Position numbers and translations under genes: made by a program. DNA of 15,585 nt from Patescibacteria group bacterium (GTDB taxonomy: Bacteria; Patescibacteriota; Minisyncoccia; UBA9983), in NCBI GenBank assembly GCA_018827845.1, contig JAHJXC010000087.1, positions 1 to 15,585 of the forward strand, given 5' to 3'. Shown here one piece after another: positions 1-6,437 of this stretch. The notes below the pieces were generated by a model. It searched no databases. It had not been told where the DNA came from and saw nothing but the letters and a program-made list of their open reading frames with translations. The number at the start of each line of letters is the position of its first letter. Positions within the stretch are counted from its first letter, which is position 1.

Positions 1-2369
1 CCTAAACTCGGGATTCCTGAAAGCGGAGTGCGGATAACCTGTCCTTTTTGCGAGATGGCAATCACCTCCTGGAATTCCGGATTGATAACCTTAGCAATCA
101 TCAGTTCACCTGTCTTTTTGGCTACTTTTGCGGTTTTTATGCCAGAACCGCCCCGTTTCTGCAAGCGATAGTTTTTAATGCCTGTCTTTTTGCCAAATCC
201 TTTCTCACTTATAGTCATAAGGCACTGCGTTTTATCTTTTGATTTTATCACTCCAGCGCCCACTATTTCATCACCCGATTTTAATTTCATTCCCCTCACT
301 CCTCCGGCTGTTCTGCCCATAACCCTTACGTCTGATTCTTTAAAAGTAATAGATTGGCCTTTCTTGCTTGCCAAAATAATGTAATCTCCTTTGGAAACAA
401 GTTCTGCGAATTTCAATTCATCTCCTTTTCCTAATTTTATGGCCACAATGCCGTTCCTGCGCACATCTTTGAAGCTTTCTGTCTCTACTTTTTTTATTAT
501 ACCTTGTTTGGTCGCTATCATCAAAAACTTATCCTCCGAATCTTTAACAGATTTTGGATAAACCAGAACTGAAGTTATTTTTTCCTCCGGAGAACTGGCG
601 ATAAAATTAACAACAGACTTTCCTTTGGTGGCCCGCTTAGCTTCAGGCAGATCATACATTTTTATCTGATATGCCTTGCCCTTATCGCTGAAAAATAGAA
701 GGTCATCGTGGGTGTTGGCAGTAATAAAAATATTCACAAAATCTTCCTCTTTTGTATTTATATCAACAACGCCCATGCCCCCTCTTTTCTGAGCCTTATA
801 ATTAGAGGGGTCTGTGCGCTTAACATAACCTCCTTTGGTCAGAACCATTACTTCTTCTTTTTCAGGAATAAGGTCTTCGGTGGAAATTATTTTTGCCGGC
901 CTGCTGACGATTTTAGTTTTGCGCTCGTCACCGTATTTATTTTTTATCGCGACCAATTCATCTTTTATAACTTTCAAAATTTTCTTGGGATCAGCCAGAA
1001 GTGCTCTCAGTTCTTTTATTAGTTTTTGTTTTTCTTTTAGTTCGTCTTCAATTTTCTGCCTTTCCAAGCCGGCCAAGGTCTGCAGTTTCATTTCCAGAAT
1101 TGCTGTGGCCTGTTTGTCTGAAAAAGCAAATTTCTCTTTTAATTTTTTATGGGCAATCTCTTTGTCAGCCGACGCCTTGATTGTCTTGATTACAGCATCA
1201 ATATGGTCAAGTGCTTTCTTTAATCCCTCTAAAATATGCGCGCGATCCAAAGCGCGGTTTAAATCAAACCTGGTCCTGCGCTCCACAACAATTTTTCTGT
1301 GCTCAATAAAATAATTTATTAAATCTTTCAATCTCAAAATCTGCGGCTGGATGCCATCAACCAAGGCAATCATATTAAAGTGATACGCCTTTTCAAGATC
1401 CGTATGTTTGTAAAGATAATTCAAAACTTTCTGAGGATTGGCTCCTGATTTTAATTCAATTACAATACGCATCCCCTCTCTATCTGATTCATCGCGAATA
1501 TCTTTTATGCCCTCCAGTTTTTTTTCGTGCACCAATTCTGCCATTTTTATAATCAATTCTGATTTGTTTGTCTGATAGGTAATAGAATCTATTATTATCT
1601 GGAATCCGCCTTTCTTTGCCTCCACAATTTCAGCTTCGCCTCTTGTAATTATGCTGCCCCTGCCGGAAGCGTAGGCATGATGAATGTCTTTGGGATTAAA
1701 AATTAAACCGCCAGTTGGGAAATCAGGGCCTTTTACAAACTGCATCAAATTTTCAGTGGAGGCCGAAGGATTATCAATATAGAAAATTGTTGCGTCAATA
1801 ACCTCGCTCAGATTATGGGGCGGGATATCAGTGGCCATGCCTACGGCAATGCCCAATGTGCCGTTAATAAGAAGCTGGGGCACAACGCTTGGCAAAACAA
1901 TTGGCTCTTTCAAACGATTATCATAATTCGGCCTAAAATCCACTGTGTCTTTTTCAATATCTTTCAAAACCTCTTCAGCCAAGGCAGTCATACGCGCTTC
2001 TGTATAACGGTAGGCAGCAGGCGCATCGCCATCTATAGAACCCCAGTTGCCTTGGCCGTCAACCAGAGGATAGCGCAGCCGAAAATCCTGGGCCATTCTG
2101 GCCATGGCATCATAAAGAGCAGCATCGCCATGGGGATGGTATTTTCCCAAAGCGTCTCCGACAATAGTGGCGGACTTCTTGAACTTAGCGCTGTGGCCAA
2201 GACCAGCCTCATGCATTGTGTAGAGAATCCGGCGATGCACTGGCTTAAGGCCGTCGCGCACGTCAGGCAAGGCCCGGGAAACAATTACGGACATGGCGTA
2301 ATCCAGATAAGAATCTTTCATCTCTTTGGAAACATCGCTTGAAATTATTTTATTGTTCTGATTTTTCAT
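1..2369 (-). CDS. gyrA: DNA gyrase subunit A, 3' end cut by window edge
   Basis: GyrA, the DNA-cleaving subunit of gyrase, which introduces negative supercoils with GyrB. The frame is open from an ATG at 2369 to base 1, giving 789 complete codons and no stop, so only the last part of the C-terminal domain is missing. Catalytic Tyr122 follows Arg121 in an [10 protein letters not shown] context. The quinolone-resistance region reads [17 protein letters not shown]: position 83 is Ala instead of the Ser of E. coli, while Asp87 is kept. The GyrA-box QKRGGMG lies near residue 525, where the beta-pinwheel begins, and a second blade motif (QKRGGSG) near residue 737. The start overlaps the upstream small membrane-protein gene by 20 bp and has no Shine-Dalgarno, so translational coupling is likely. 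GyrA is favoured over ParC because of the intact GyrA-box. Confidence 0.97.
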   Translation of the reverse strand, partial: MKNQNNKIISSDVSKEMKDSYLDYAMSVIVSRALPDVRDGLKPVHRRILYTMHEAGLGHSAKFKKSATIVGDALGKYHPHGDAALYDAMARMAQDFRLRYPLVDGQGNWGSIDGDAPAAYRYTEARMTALAEEVLKDIEKDTVDFRPNYDNRLKEPIVLPSVVPQLLINGTLGIAVGMATDIPPHNLSEVIDATIFYIDNPSASTENLMQFVKGPDFPTGGLIFNPKDIHHAYASGRGSIITRGEAEIVEAKKGGFQIIIDSITYQTNKSELIIKMAELVHEKKLEGIKDIRDESDREGMRIVIELKSGANPQKVLNYLYKHTDLEKAYHFNMIALVDGIQPQILRLKDLINYFIEHRKIVVERRTRFDLNRALDRAHILEGLKKALDHIDAVIKTIKASADKEIAHKKLKEKFAFSDKQATAILEMKLQTLAGLERQKIEDELKEKQKLIKELRALLADPKKILKVIKDELVAIKNKYGDERKTKIVSRPAKIISTEDLIPEKEEVMVLTKGGYVKRTDPSNYKAQKRGGMGVVDINTKEEDFVNIFITANTHDDLLFFSDKGKAYQIKMYDLPEAKRATKGKSVVNFIASSPEEKITSVLVYPKSVKDSEDKFLMIATKQGIIKKVETESFKDVRRNGIVAIKLGKGDELKFAELVSKGDYIILASKKGQSITFKESDVRVMGRTAGGVRGMKLKSGDEIVGAGVIKSKDKTQCLMTISEKGFGKKTGIKNYRLQKRGGSGIKTAKVAKKTGELMIAKVINPEFQEVIAISQKGQVIRTPLSGIPSL

Positions 2370-2610
2370 CTTTTATTTGATTAAAAGAATTTTTAATTGT
2401 ATTTTTTAAATTATTAAAATCCTCCTTCAAAACTTGCATGGGCGAAGAGCTGATAACCTGGCTATTTTTTTCTGAAGAAGACAAACTCAAGGTAAAAATC
2501 CAAACGGAAATGATTACTGCCATAATTATTATCAGACTAAAAAACAAAACCTTTTTTTTGTATGATTCTGGTTTTTTTTGAAGATTTTCAATTTTATCCA
2601 TCAAAGACAT
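2350..2610 (-). CDS. Small single-pass membrane protein, function unknown
   Basis: 86-residue protein of no family I recognise. A charged N-terminus (about 1-20, Lys-rich) precedes one hydrophobic segment (about 21-43), then a polar, Ser/Lys/Asn-rich tail of about 40 residues that may form a helix. This predicts a one-TM protein with a short cytoplasmic N-terminus and an external tail. It overlaps the MBL-fold gene upstream by 10 bp and gyrA downstream by 20 bp, so it is the middle gene of a three-gene unit. A second Met at residue 4 is an alternative start. No Shine-Dalgarno precedes either Met. The overlaps and the coherent protein composition support it as a real gene. Confidence 0.7.
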   Translation of the reverse strand: MSLMDKIENLQKKPESYKKKVLFFSLIIIMAVIISVWIFTLSLSSSEKNSQVISSSPMQVLKEDFNNLKNTIKNSFNQIKDEKSEQ

Positions 2611-3227
2611 GGTTCTAAAACAATAACTTGGATTTTTTCAGTTGCAAGATCTTTTTTCTTTATAGTTAATTTGTCAGCCGGCTTTATGGCGCCGTTGCCG
2701 AATTCGTCTAAAAATTTTTTAAGGATTTTATTATCTTCCCTCCCTTGTCGGGAATACATGGGAATAACTATCTTAGGCTCCAGCTGGCTGCTGATTTTAG
2801 CCGCTTTTGCTGAGTCTAAGGCAGCGCTAGTATCAATTGGAATGAACAAAATATCAATTTCGCCGATTGCTTCTTTTATTTCCGGCCTCAATTCTTTCTC
2901 TGAAAAATTCCCCATATGGCAAAGAGTTATTCCTTCAAATTTTAAAGAGTAGATGGTGCTTTGGTTGGCTGATTTTATTCCTTTTATATAAATGTCCTCA
3001 AGTTCATATTCGCCTGGGCCGTCCAGGACAATAAGTTTTTTGCCTTCAATTTTCGGAGAAAGATTTTCCCAGCCGTTGTGGTCTTTGTGGTTGCTGCTGA
3101 TTAAAACAGCGTTGGATTGGAATCTCGGGGACTTGAAATCGGACTCCTTAGAGGGCGGATCAAAAGCAAGCACAGTCTCCCCAGACTGCACCTTAAAGCA
3201 ACAAACACCGTAATAAGTGATCACCAT
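2601..3227 (-). CDS. Metallo-beta-lactamase-fold protein (UlaG/UPF0173-like) with degenerate metal site
   Basis: 208-residue protein with the landmarks of the small MBL-fold hydrolases (Lactamase_B_3 type): an N-terminal YYG and FKV strand pair, a metal motif region at 43-51, GPGEYE at 70-75, CHMGN at 103-107 and PKIVIPMY at 151-158. The family normally carries a HxHxDH-type motif, an HxGD motif and a His after the IPM strand. Here the first reads SSNHKDH, so the first His is Ser45; the second reads HMGN, so Asp is Asn107; and the late His is Tyr158. Only His47, Asp49, His50 and His104 remain. Catalysis may be lost or altered. It is the first gene of the operon leading to gyrA. Substrate is unknown. 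Fold assignment is firm; activity is doubtful. Confidence 0.85.
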   Translation of the reverse strand: MVITYYGVCCFKVQSGETVLAFDPPSKESDFKSPRFQSNAVLISSNHKDHNGWENLSPKIEGKKLIVLDGPGEYELEDIYIKGIKSANQSTIYSLKFEGITLCHMGNFSEKELRPEIKEAIGEIDILFIPIDTSAALDSAKAAKISSQLEPKIVIPMYSRQGREDNKILKKFLDEFGNGAIKPADKLTIKKKDLATEKIQVIVLEPCL

Positions 3228-3238
3228 ATTGTATTTAT

Positions 3239-3267
3239 ATTATAGCAGAAAAAAATGAAAAACAAAA
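3239..3267 (-). promoter_or_regulatory. Promoter of the MBL-small protein-gyrA unit
   Basis: A perfect TATAAT lies at 3244-3239 on the minus strand, 11 nt before the MBL start codon. A weak -35 (TTTTGT) sits 17 bp upstream. The transcript would have a leader of only a few nucleotides and there is no Shine-Dalgarno. Confidence 0.6.
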
Positions 3268-3277
3268 GGCAGTGTTG

Positions 3278-3300
3278 TGTGCAACATTCAATGTTGCACA
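3278..3300. repeat. Left REP-like palindrome
   Basis: Perfect 11-bp arms (TGTGCAACATT and its complement) around a single central C. It starts 5 bp beyond the stop end of the transposase gene and could fold as a hairpin in single-stranded DNA or RNA. It matches the right-hand copy in inverted orientation. Confidence 0.85.
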
Positions 3301-3304
3301 GTCG

Positions 3305-3979
3305 CTACTCGAGATCAGACGAATCAATAACATCAAAATATCTGCTAGACCATGAATGAATGCTCTTGAAATACTCTTCTTTTTCTGGATAAAATTCTTT
3401 TACTATTTCAGGATTTATAATCTGCGATATCAGATCTAATCCGTTGCCCTCTGTGTAAAAAGGATAACTAGACCAAATATAATTTTCTAGAAAATCTTTT
3501 GCTTTTTTAAAATTCTTTATTTTTCCTTTTCTCCATTTCGGCATAATTAAATCAAGCGGGTTAGCATGAATATAAATAATTAAATGTTTCATTTGCGAGT
3601 CAGTTTTAACGTGAACAGCTTTATAGCGCGACATAAAAAGCGAGCCCTTGCGCTTATTTTTTATATTAAAATATTTAGTATAACTATTCCCCATCCTCTG
3701 CATCAATTTAGCAACTCCGCCATCAATTAATTGTTTTACGGCCATATGAAAATGATTAGGCATCAAACAAATACACAAAATTTCTACCATGGGATTTTCT
3801 GGAGATTTTTTATTTCCCTTGCTTAAATCGATTCTATAACGATTTTTAAAATTAAGATCGGTTGAATTGCATTCAAATAATGTTATTAAAAATCTTTCAT
3901 AATCACGTTTATTTTGAAAAATAATGCGATTTTCTGTACCGCGATTTAAAACATGATAAATTTCTCCGGTAACTAGCAT
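3305..3979 (-). CDS. REP-associated tyrosine transposase (Y1_Tnp, IS200-like HUH)
   Basis: 224 residues from the chosen start. It shows the Y1_Tnp pattern: an N-terminal GEIYHVLNRGTENRIIF strand, the HUH motif MPNHFH with His76 and His78, a helix NSYTKYFN holding the candidate nucleophile (Tyr100 or Tyr103), then LFMSRYKAVHV and the helix HLIIYIHANPL. A basic C-terminal extension is usual for RAYT proteins rather than classical IS200 TnpA. The frame extends upstream to an ATG at 4030, but those 17 codons run through the right-hand palindrome and the promoter. The ATG at 3979, 7 nt after a TAGAAT box, is therefore the better start. All key residues are present and no frameshift is seen, so the enzyme may be active. 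Confidence 0.93.
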   Translation of the reverse strand: MLVTGEIYHVLNRGTENRIIFQNKRDYERFLITLFECNSTDLNFKNRYRIDLSKGNKKSPENPMVEILCICLMPNHFHMAVKQLIDGGVAKLMQRMGNSYTKYFNIKNKRKGSLFMSRYKAVHVKTDSQMKHLIIYIHANPLDLIMPKWRKGKIKNFKKAKDFLENYIWSSYPFYTEGNGLDLISQIINPEIVKEFYPEKEEYFKSIHSWSSRYFDVIDSSDLE

Positions 3980-3986
3980 TATCCCA

Positions 3987-4015
3987 ATTCTAACAAAAAA
4001 GTATTTTCTGTGCAA
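3987..4015 (-). promoter_or_regulatory. Transposase promoter with -35 inside the palindrome
   Basis: On the minus strand TTGCAC (4015-4010), a 17-bp spacer and TAGAAT (3992-3987) lie 7 nt before the ATG at 3979. The -35 box is one arm of the right-hand palindrome, so hairpin formation or transposase binding there could affect transcription. Confidence 0.6.
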
Positions 4016-4031
4016 CATTGAATGTTGCACA
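4009..4031. repeat. Right REP-like palindrome
   Basis: Perfect 11-bp arms around a central G; the exact reverse complement of the left copy. It contains the predicted -35 box of the transposase promoter. On the plus strand both copies are followed by GT. Confidence 0.85.
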
Positions 4032-4040
4032 GTTGGGGAT

Positions 4041-4071
4041 AAAATAAAAAGGCGGGATAATTATATCCCGC
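4041..4071 (-). terminator. Intrinsic terminator of the small ATT-start gene
   Basis: An 8-bp perfect GC-rich stem (GCGGGATA with its complement, 4052-4059 and 4064-4071) with a 4-nt loop. On the minus strand it is followed by TTTTTATTTT. The stop codon of the small gene falls in and beside the loop. It also insulates the transposase gene from transcription coming from the right. Confidence 0.8.
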
Positions 4072-4243
4072 GCTGATCAGAATCTTTTTTAGAATCAGAG
4101 GTAGATTCTTCACTCATATCCAGATATTCCCATTTTATTTTTCCTAATTTCTTTAATCTTATTATTTCTTTTGAGAATACAATAGCCCAAAATAAAGAAG
4201 ATTGCCTATCATTTTTCTTTACCTCCCAATTGAAATTTTTAAT
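4061..4243 (-). CDS. Small hypothetical protein with probable ATT start
   Basis: A 60-residue frame with no ATG, GTG or TTG start until residue 43. From ATT at 4243 it begins (M)KNFNWEVKK and shows a protein-like make-up: a Trp/Phe patch near 18-20, a Lys-rich amphipathic stretch (about 25-37), and an acidic Ser/Asp tail. A strong promoter (TTGATA, 17 bp, TATAAT) ends 10 nt before the ATT, and a terminator starts at the stop codon. Both ends therefore agree on one small transcript. The alternative is an ATG at 4212 behind a GGGAGGT sequence, but it gives only 15 residues in another frame. A gene damaged by ATG-to-ATT mutation, or an assembly error, is also possible. No family recognised. Confidence 0.5.
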   Translation of the reverse strand: MKNFNWEVKKNDRQSSLFWAIVFSKEIIRLKKLGKIKWEYLDMSEESTSDSKKDSDQRGI

Positions 4244-4253
4244 CTCTGATTAT

Positions 4254-4282
4254 ATTATACTTGCAAAAATTGAATTTATCAA
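4254..4282 (-). promoter_or_regulatory. Strong promoter of the small ATT-start gene
   Basis: Minus-strand TTGATA (4282-4277), a 17-bp spacer and a perfect TATAAT (4259-4254). This is the best consensus match in the window. It is interleaved with the rpsA promoter on the other strand. Confidence 0.7.
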
Positions 4283-4288
4283 TATACT
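4261..4288 (+). promoter_or_regulatory. rpsA promoter
   Basis: TTGCAA (4261-4266), a 16-bp spacer and TATACT (4283-4288), ending 7 nt before the rpsA ATG. An alternative is TTGAAA (4230-4235), 17 bp and TATTAT (4253-4258), which would give a leader of about 30 nt. The first fits the spacing seen at other genes here. Confidence 0.5.
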
Positions 4289-4295
4289 GAAGAAC

Positions 4296-5405
4296 ATGAC
4301 TGAAACAGCAAAAATGAGCAGTTTTAATCCGGTTATTCAAAGCCAGATGGATTTTATTATGAAAAACGCCGGATTCGCGATCCCAAAAGCTAATGATTTA
4401 GTGGAAGGAATAGTGCTGGAAAAAAAAGGCAGAAACGTTTTTGTTGAAATTTCCTCTTTTGGAACAGGCATCATTTACGGCCGGGAATTTAATAATGCCC
4501 GCGATATTATCAAAGTCCTGAAACCGGGAGACAAAATTATTGTAAAAATAGTGGAACTGGAAAATGAAATGGGATATATATCTTTATCTCTCAAGGAAGC
4601 AAAACAAGAGATTGTTTGGAGAGACGCGGAGGAAATAAAAAACAATAAAACTGTCATTAAATTAAAGGTTGTTGACGCCAACAAAGGAGGCCTGATTCTG
4701 GACTGGAAAGGACTCCAGGGTTTTCTTCCCACCTCCCAATTAAAAGTTGGGCATTATCCCCGTATTGAAGACGGGGACAGAGACAAGATTCTGGAGGAAT
4801 TGAAAAAATTAGTGGGCCAGGAAATTGAGATAACCATGATCTCTCTCAATCCCAAGGAAGGCAAATTAATCTTTTCAGAAAAAAGCACGGAAACAGAAGA
4901 AATAAAGGAACGCATTTCTAAATATAAAGTGGGAGATATTATTGATGGTAAGGTGACGGGCGTGGTTGAATTTGGAATTTTTATTGAAATAGAGAATGGG
5001 TTGGAAGGCCTGATACATATTTCTGAATTGGATTGGGGGTTAGTTGAAAATCCTGCTGATCTTTTTGAGGTCGGGCAAAAAGTAAAAGCCCAGATCATCA
5101 GCATTAAAGATGACAAAATTTCACTCTCAATAAAAGCGCTGAAAATCAATCCATGGGAAGAAGCTGAAAAAAAATATCACAAAGGAGATATTATAAATGG
5201 AGTAGTTATTAGATTTAACAAGCACGGCGCTTTGATTAGTGTTGAGGAAGGAATATTCGGTCTGGTGCATATTTCTGAATTTGAATCAGAAAATGACATG
5301 AAGCAGAAAATAGAACTGGGCAAATCTTATCCATTCCAAATAACTTTTTTTGAGCCAAAAGAGCAAAAACTTATCCTTAGTTATCTGGAGAAACCTAAAG
5401 ATTAA
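4296..5405 (+). CDS. rpsA: 30S ribosomal protein S1 (four S1 domains)
   Basis: 369 residues with four S1/OB-fold RNA-binding repeats at about 34-101, 116-195, 211-282 and 296-364. Repeats three and four carry the classic glycine-rich strand and GLIHISE or GLVHISE motifs (238-244, 322-328). Four repeats instead of the six of E. coli is usual for short bacterial S1 proteins. S1 holds mRNA on the small subunit, which matters most for messages without a Shine-Dalgarno, as most here appear to be. The frame is open to an ATG at 4230, but that start lies inside the promoter region, so the ATG at 4296 is preferred; Met7 is a further option. The stop codon overlaps the convergent pth stop through a shared TTAA. 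Confidence 0.93.
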   Translation: MTETAKMSSFNPVIQSQMDFIMKNAGFAIPKANDLVEGIVLEKKGRNVFVEISSFGTGIIYGREFNNARDIIKVLKPGDKIIVKIVELENEMGYISLSLKEAKQEIVWRDAEEIKNNKTVIKLKVVDANKGGLILDWKGLQGFLPTSQLKVGHYPRIEDGDRDKILEELKKLVGQEIEITMISLNPKEGKLIFSEKSTETEEIKERISKYKVGDIIDGKVTGVVEFGIFIEIENGLEGLIHISELDWGLVENPADLFEVGQKVKAQIISIKDDKISLSIKALKINPWEEAEKKYHKGDIINGVVIRFNKHGALISVEEGIFGLVHISEFESENDMKQKIELGKSYPFQITFFEPKEQKLILSYLEKPKD

Positions 5406-5926
5406 TTATACAAACTCATTGCTTTGCTGAGGCCTTCGCCGATGATTGATTCTAGGGCAAGGGTTATTTTTTTTGAAGTTTTTTTGAGAATCTCCAGTTC
5501 TTTTGGCTTGAAATTATTGAGAATATGCTCTACAACTTTTTTACCCTCCGGTTTTTTTATTTTCCCCGACGGGGTCAAAGGAGAAATTCCCACCCTGATT
5601 CTTATAAAATCTTTTGTCTTGATGTTTTTTATAACTGATTCCACTCCCTTGTGACCAGCCGAACTACTGCCAAAAGAAATTTTGAATTTTCCTAGGCCGA
5701 GGTCAAGATCGTCATGAACAACAATTAAACGCTCAGCCATTTTTTTTGATTTGATAATCGGCCTTAAGGCCTTACCCGAATCATTCATAAAAGTTTCGGG
5801 AAAAATGACTTTAACTTTCTTCTTCTCTCCGTTTTTTACAAAATCAGCCAAGGCCAACCGACCCGTACTGTGCCGGCTTAATTTATATTCCTCTCCCGGA
5901 TTCCCAAGACCTACGATGTAATACAT
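5402..5926 (-). CDS. pth: Peptidyl-tRNA hydrolase, shortened and divergent
   Basis: Pth releases peptides from peptidyl-tRNA that has dropped off the ribosome. Family motifs are clear: IVGLGNPGEEY at 4-14, catalytic His19 in RHSTG, FMN at 46-48, VVHDDLDL, and SAGHKGVES. Three departures stand out. The Asn in RHNxG is Ser20. The Asn after GH (Asn114 in E. coli) is Lys. The segment from catalytic His to FMN is only 28 residues, against about 47 in E. coli, so a loop is missing. Length is 174 residues from Met at 5926; the 20 upstream codons in frame are AT-rich promoter sequence and are excluded. A TATAAT ends 9 nt before the ATG. The stop overlaps the rpsA stop. Identification is safe; activity is likely but not certain. 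Confidence 0.92.
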   Translation of the reverse strand: MYYIVGLGNPGEEYKLSRHSTGRLALADFVKNGEKKKVKVIFPETFMNDSGKALRPIIKSKKMAERLIVVHDDLDLGLGKFKISFGSSSAGHKGVESVIKNIKTKDFIRIRVGISPLTPSGKIKKPEGKKVVEHILNNFKPKELEILKKTSKKITLALESIIGEGLSKAMSLYN

Positions 5927-5935
5927 ATAAATATA

Positions 5936-5941
5936 ATTATA
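5936..5941 (-). promoter_or_regulatory. pth -10 box
   Basis: A perfect TATAAT on the minus strand, 9 nt before the pth ATG. No good -35 is visible at the usual distance. The transcript would be leaderless or nearly so. Confidence 0.5.
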
Positions 5942-5948
5942 CACGGAT

Positions 5949-5977
5949 TTGCGGAAAATAAAATAATAATGTATTAT
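5949..5977 (+). promoter_or_regulatory. Promoter of the lepB-hisS-rpsU-ybeY-ftsA operon
   Basis: TTGCGG (5949-5954), a 17-bp spacer and TATTAT (5972-5977), ending 8 nt before the lepB ATG. No Shine-Dalgarno. It faces away from the pth -10 box only 7 bp away. Confidence 0.55.
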
Positions 5978-5985
5978 TATCAGCA

Positions 5986-6435
5986 ATGAAAGAAAAATGG
6001 GAATATATTAAACTGGCCCTGATCGCCATCCTCATCATTATGCCCATCCGGCTTTGGGTGGCGCAGCCTTTTATTGTGAGCGGCGCCTCAATGGAGCCGA
6101 CTTTTGAAACCGGCGATTACCTTATCATAGATGAATTTTCTTATCATTTTCAGAATCCCCAAAAAGGAGATGTCATTGTTTTTCGCTATCCTTTAGACAC
6201 TTCAAAATTTTTTATTAAAAGAATAGAAGGCATGCCGGGAGAAACAGTGGAATATAACGGCAAAGAGATAATTTTGCGCGATAATGAATACTTTGTTCTT
6301 GGCGACAATACTTTTGCCAGTTCTGATTCCAGGATGTGGGGTCCGGTTAATGAAAAACTTATTATTGGTCGAGCGCTGATAAGACTTTGGCCTATTAATA
6401 AATTGGAAGTATTGCCAGGAGAATCAAGCAATTAA
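5986..6435 (+). CDS. lepB: Signal peptidase I
   Basis: 149-residue type I signal peptidase, which cleaves signal peptides on the outer face of the membrane. One N-terminal TM segment (about 8-26) anchors the catalytic domain. Box B SGASMEP supplies nucleophile Ser35, box D FIKRIEGMPGE supplies general base Lys78, and box E reads GDN...SSDSRMWG. The protein is at the short end of the family (E. coli 324 residues), lacking the large insertions and second TM segment. It is the first gene of a dense operon: hisS begins 2 nt after its stop. The ATG is the first in frame and sits just behind a promoter. Confidence 0.96.
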   Translation: MKEKWEYIKLALIAILIIMPIRLWVAQPFIVSGASMEPTFETGDYLIIDEFSYHFQNPQKGDVIVFRYPLDTSKFFIKRIEGMPGETVEYNGKEIILRDNEYFVLGDNTFASSDSRMWGPVNEKLIIGRALIRLWPINKLEVLPGESSN

Positions 6436-6437
6436 AA

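Larger units (their letters stand above)
3278..4031 (-). mobile_element. RAYT/REP-like element: Y1 transposase gene between two palindromes
   Basis: A 754-bp unit made of a Y1 (HUH) transposase gene and a 23-bp palindrome at each end. The two palindromes are reverse complements of one another, differing only at the central base. This matches the known arrangement of REP-associated tyrosine transposases, which recognise hairpins in single-stranded DNA. No target-site duplication is visible, as expected for single-strand transposition. The unit lies between the MBL-gyrA operon and the small ATT-start gene. Whether it still moves cannot be told from one copy. Confidence 0.75.

Noticed and set aside
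835..1314. 159-residue plus-strand open frame
   Set aside because: Lies wholly antisense to gyrA and has a Ser/Phe/Ile-rich composition typical of a shadow frame; no Shine-Dalgarno or family motif.
1815..2342. 175-residue plus-strand open frame
   Set aside because: Antisense to the most conserved part of gyrA (active-site Tyr and quinolone region); no protein-like motifs.
3980..4030. N-terminal extension of the transposase (17 codons from ATG at 4030)
   Set aside because: Encoded by the palindrome and promoter; the Y1_Tnp family pattern starts near the ATG at 3979.
4210..4212. ATG behind GGGAGGT on the minus strand as start of the small gene
   Set aside because: It opens a frame of only 15 codons in a different phase from the protein-like frame; GGGAGG is explained by Trp-Glu codons of that frame.
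4754..5149. 131-residue minus-strand frame
   Set aside because: Antisense shadow within the S1 repeats of rpsA.
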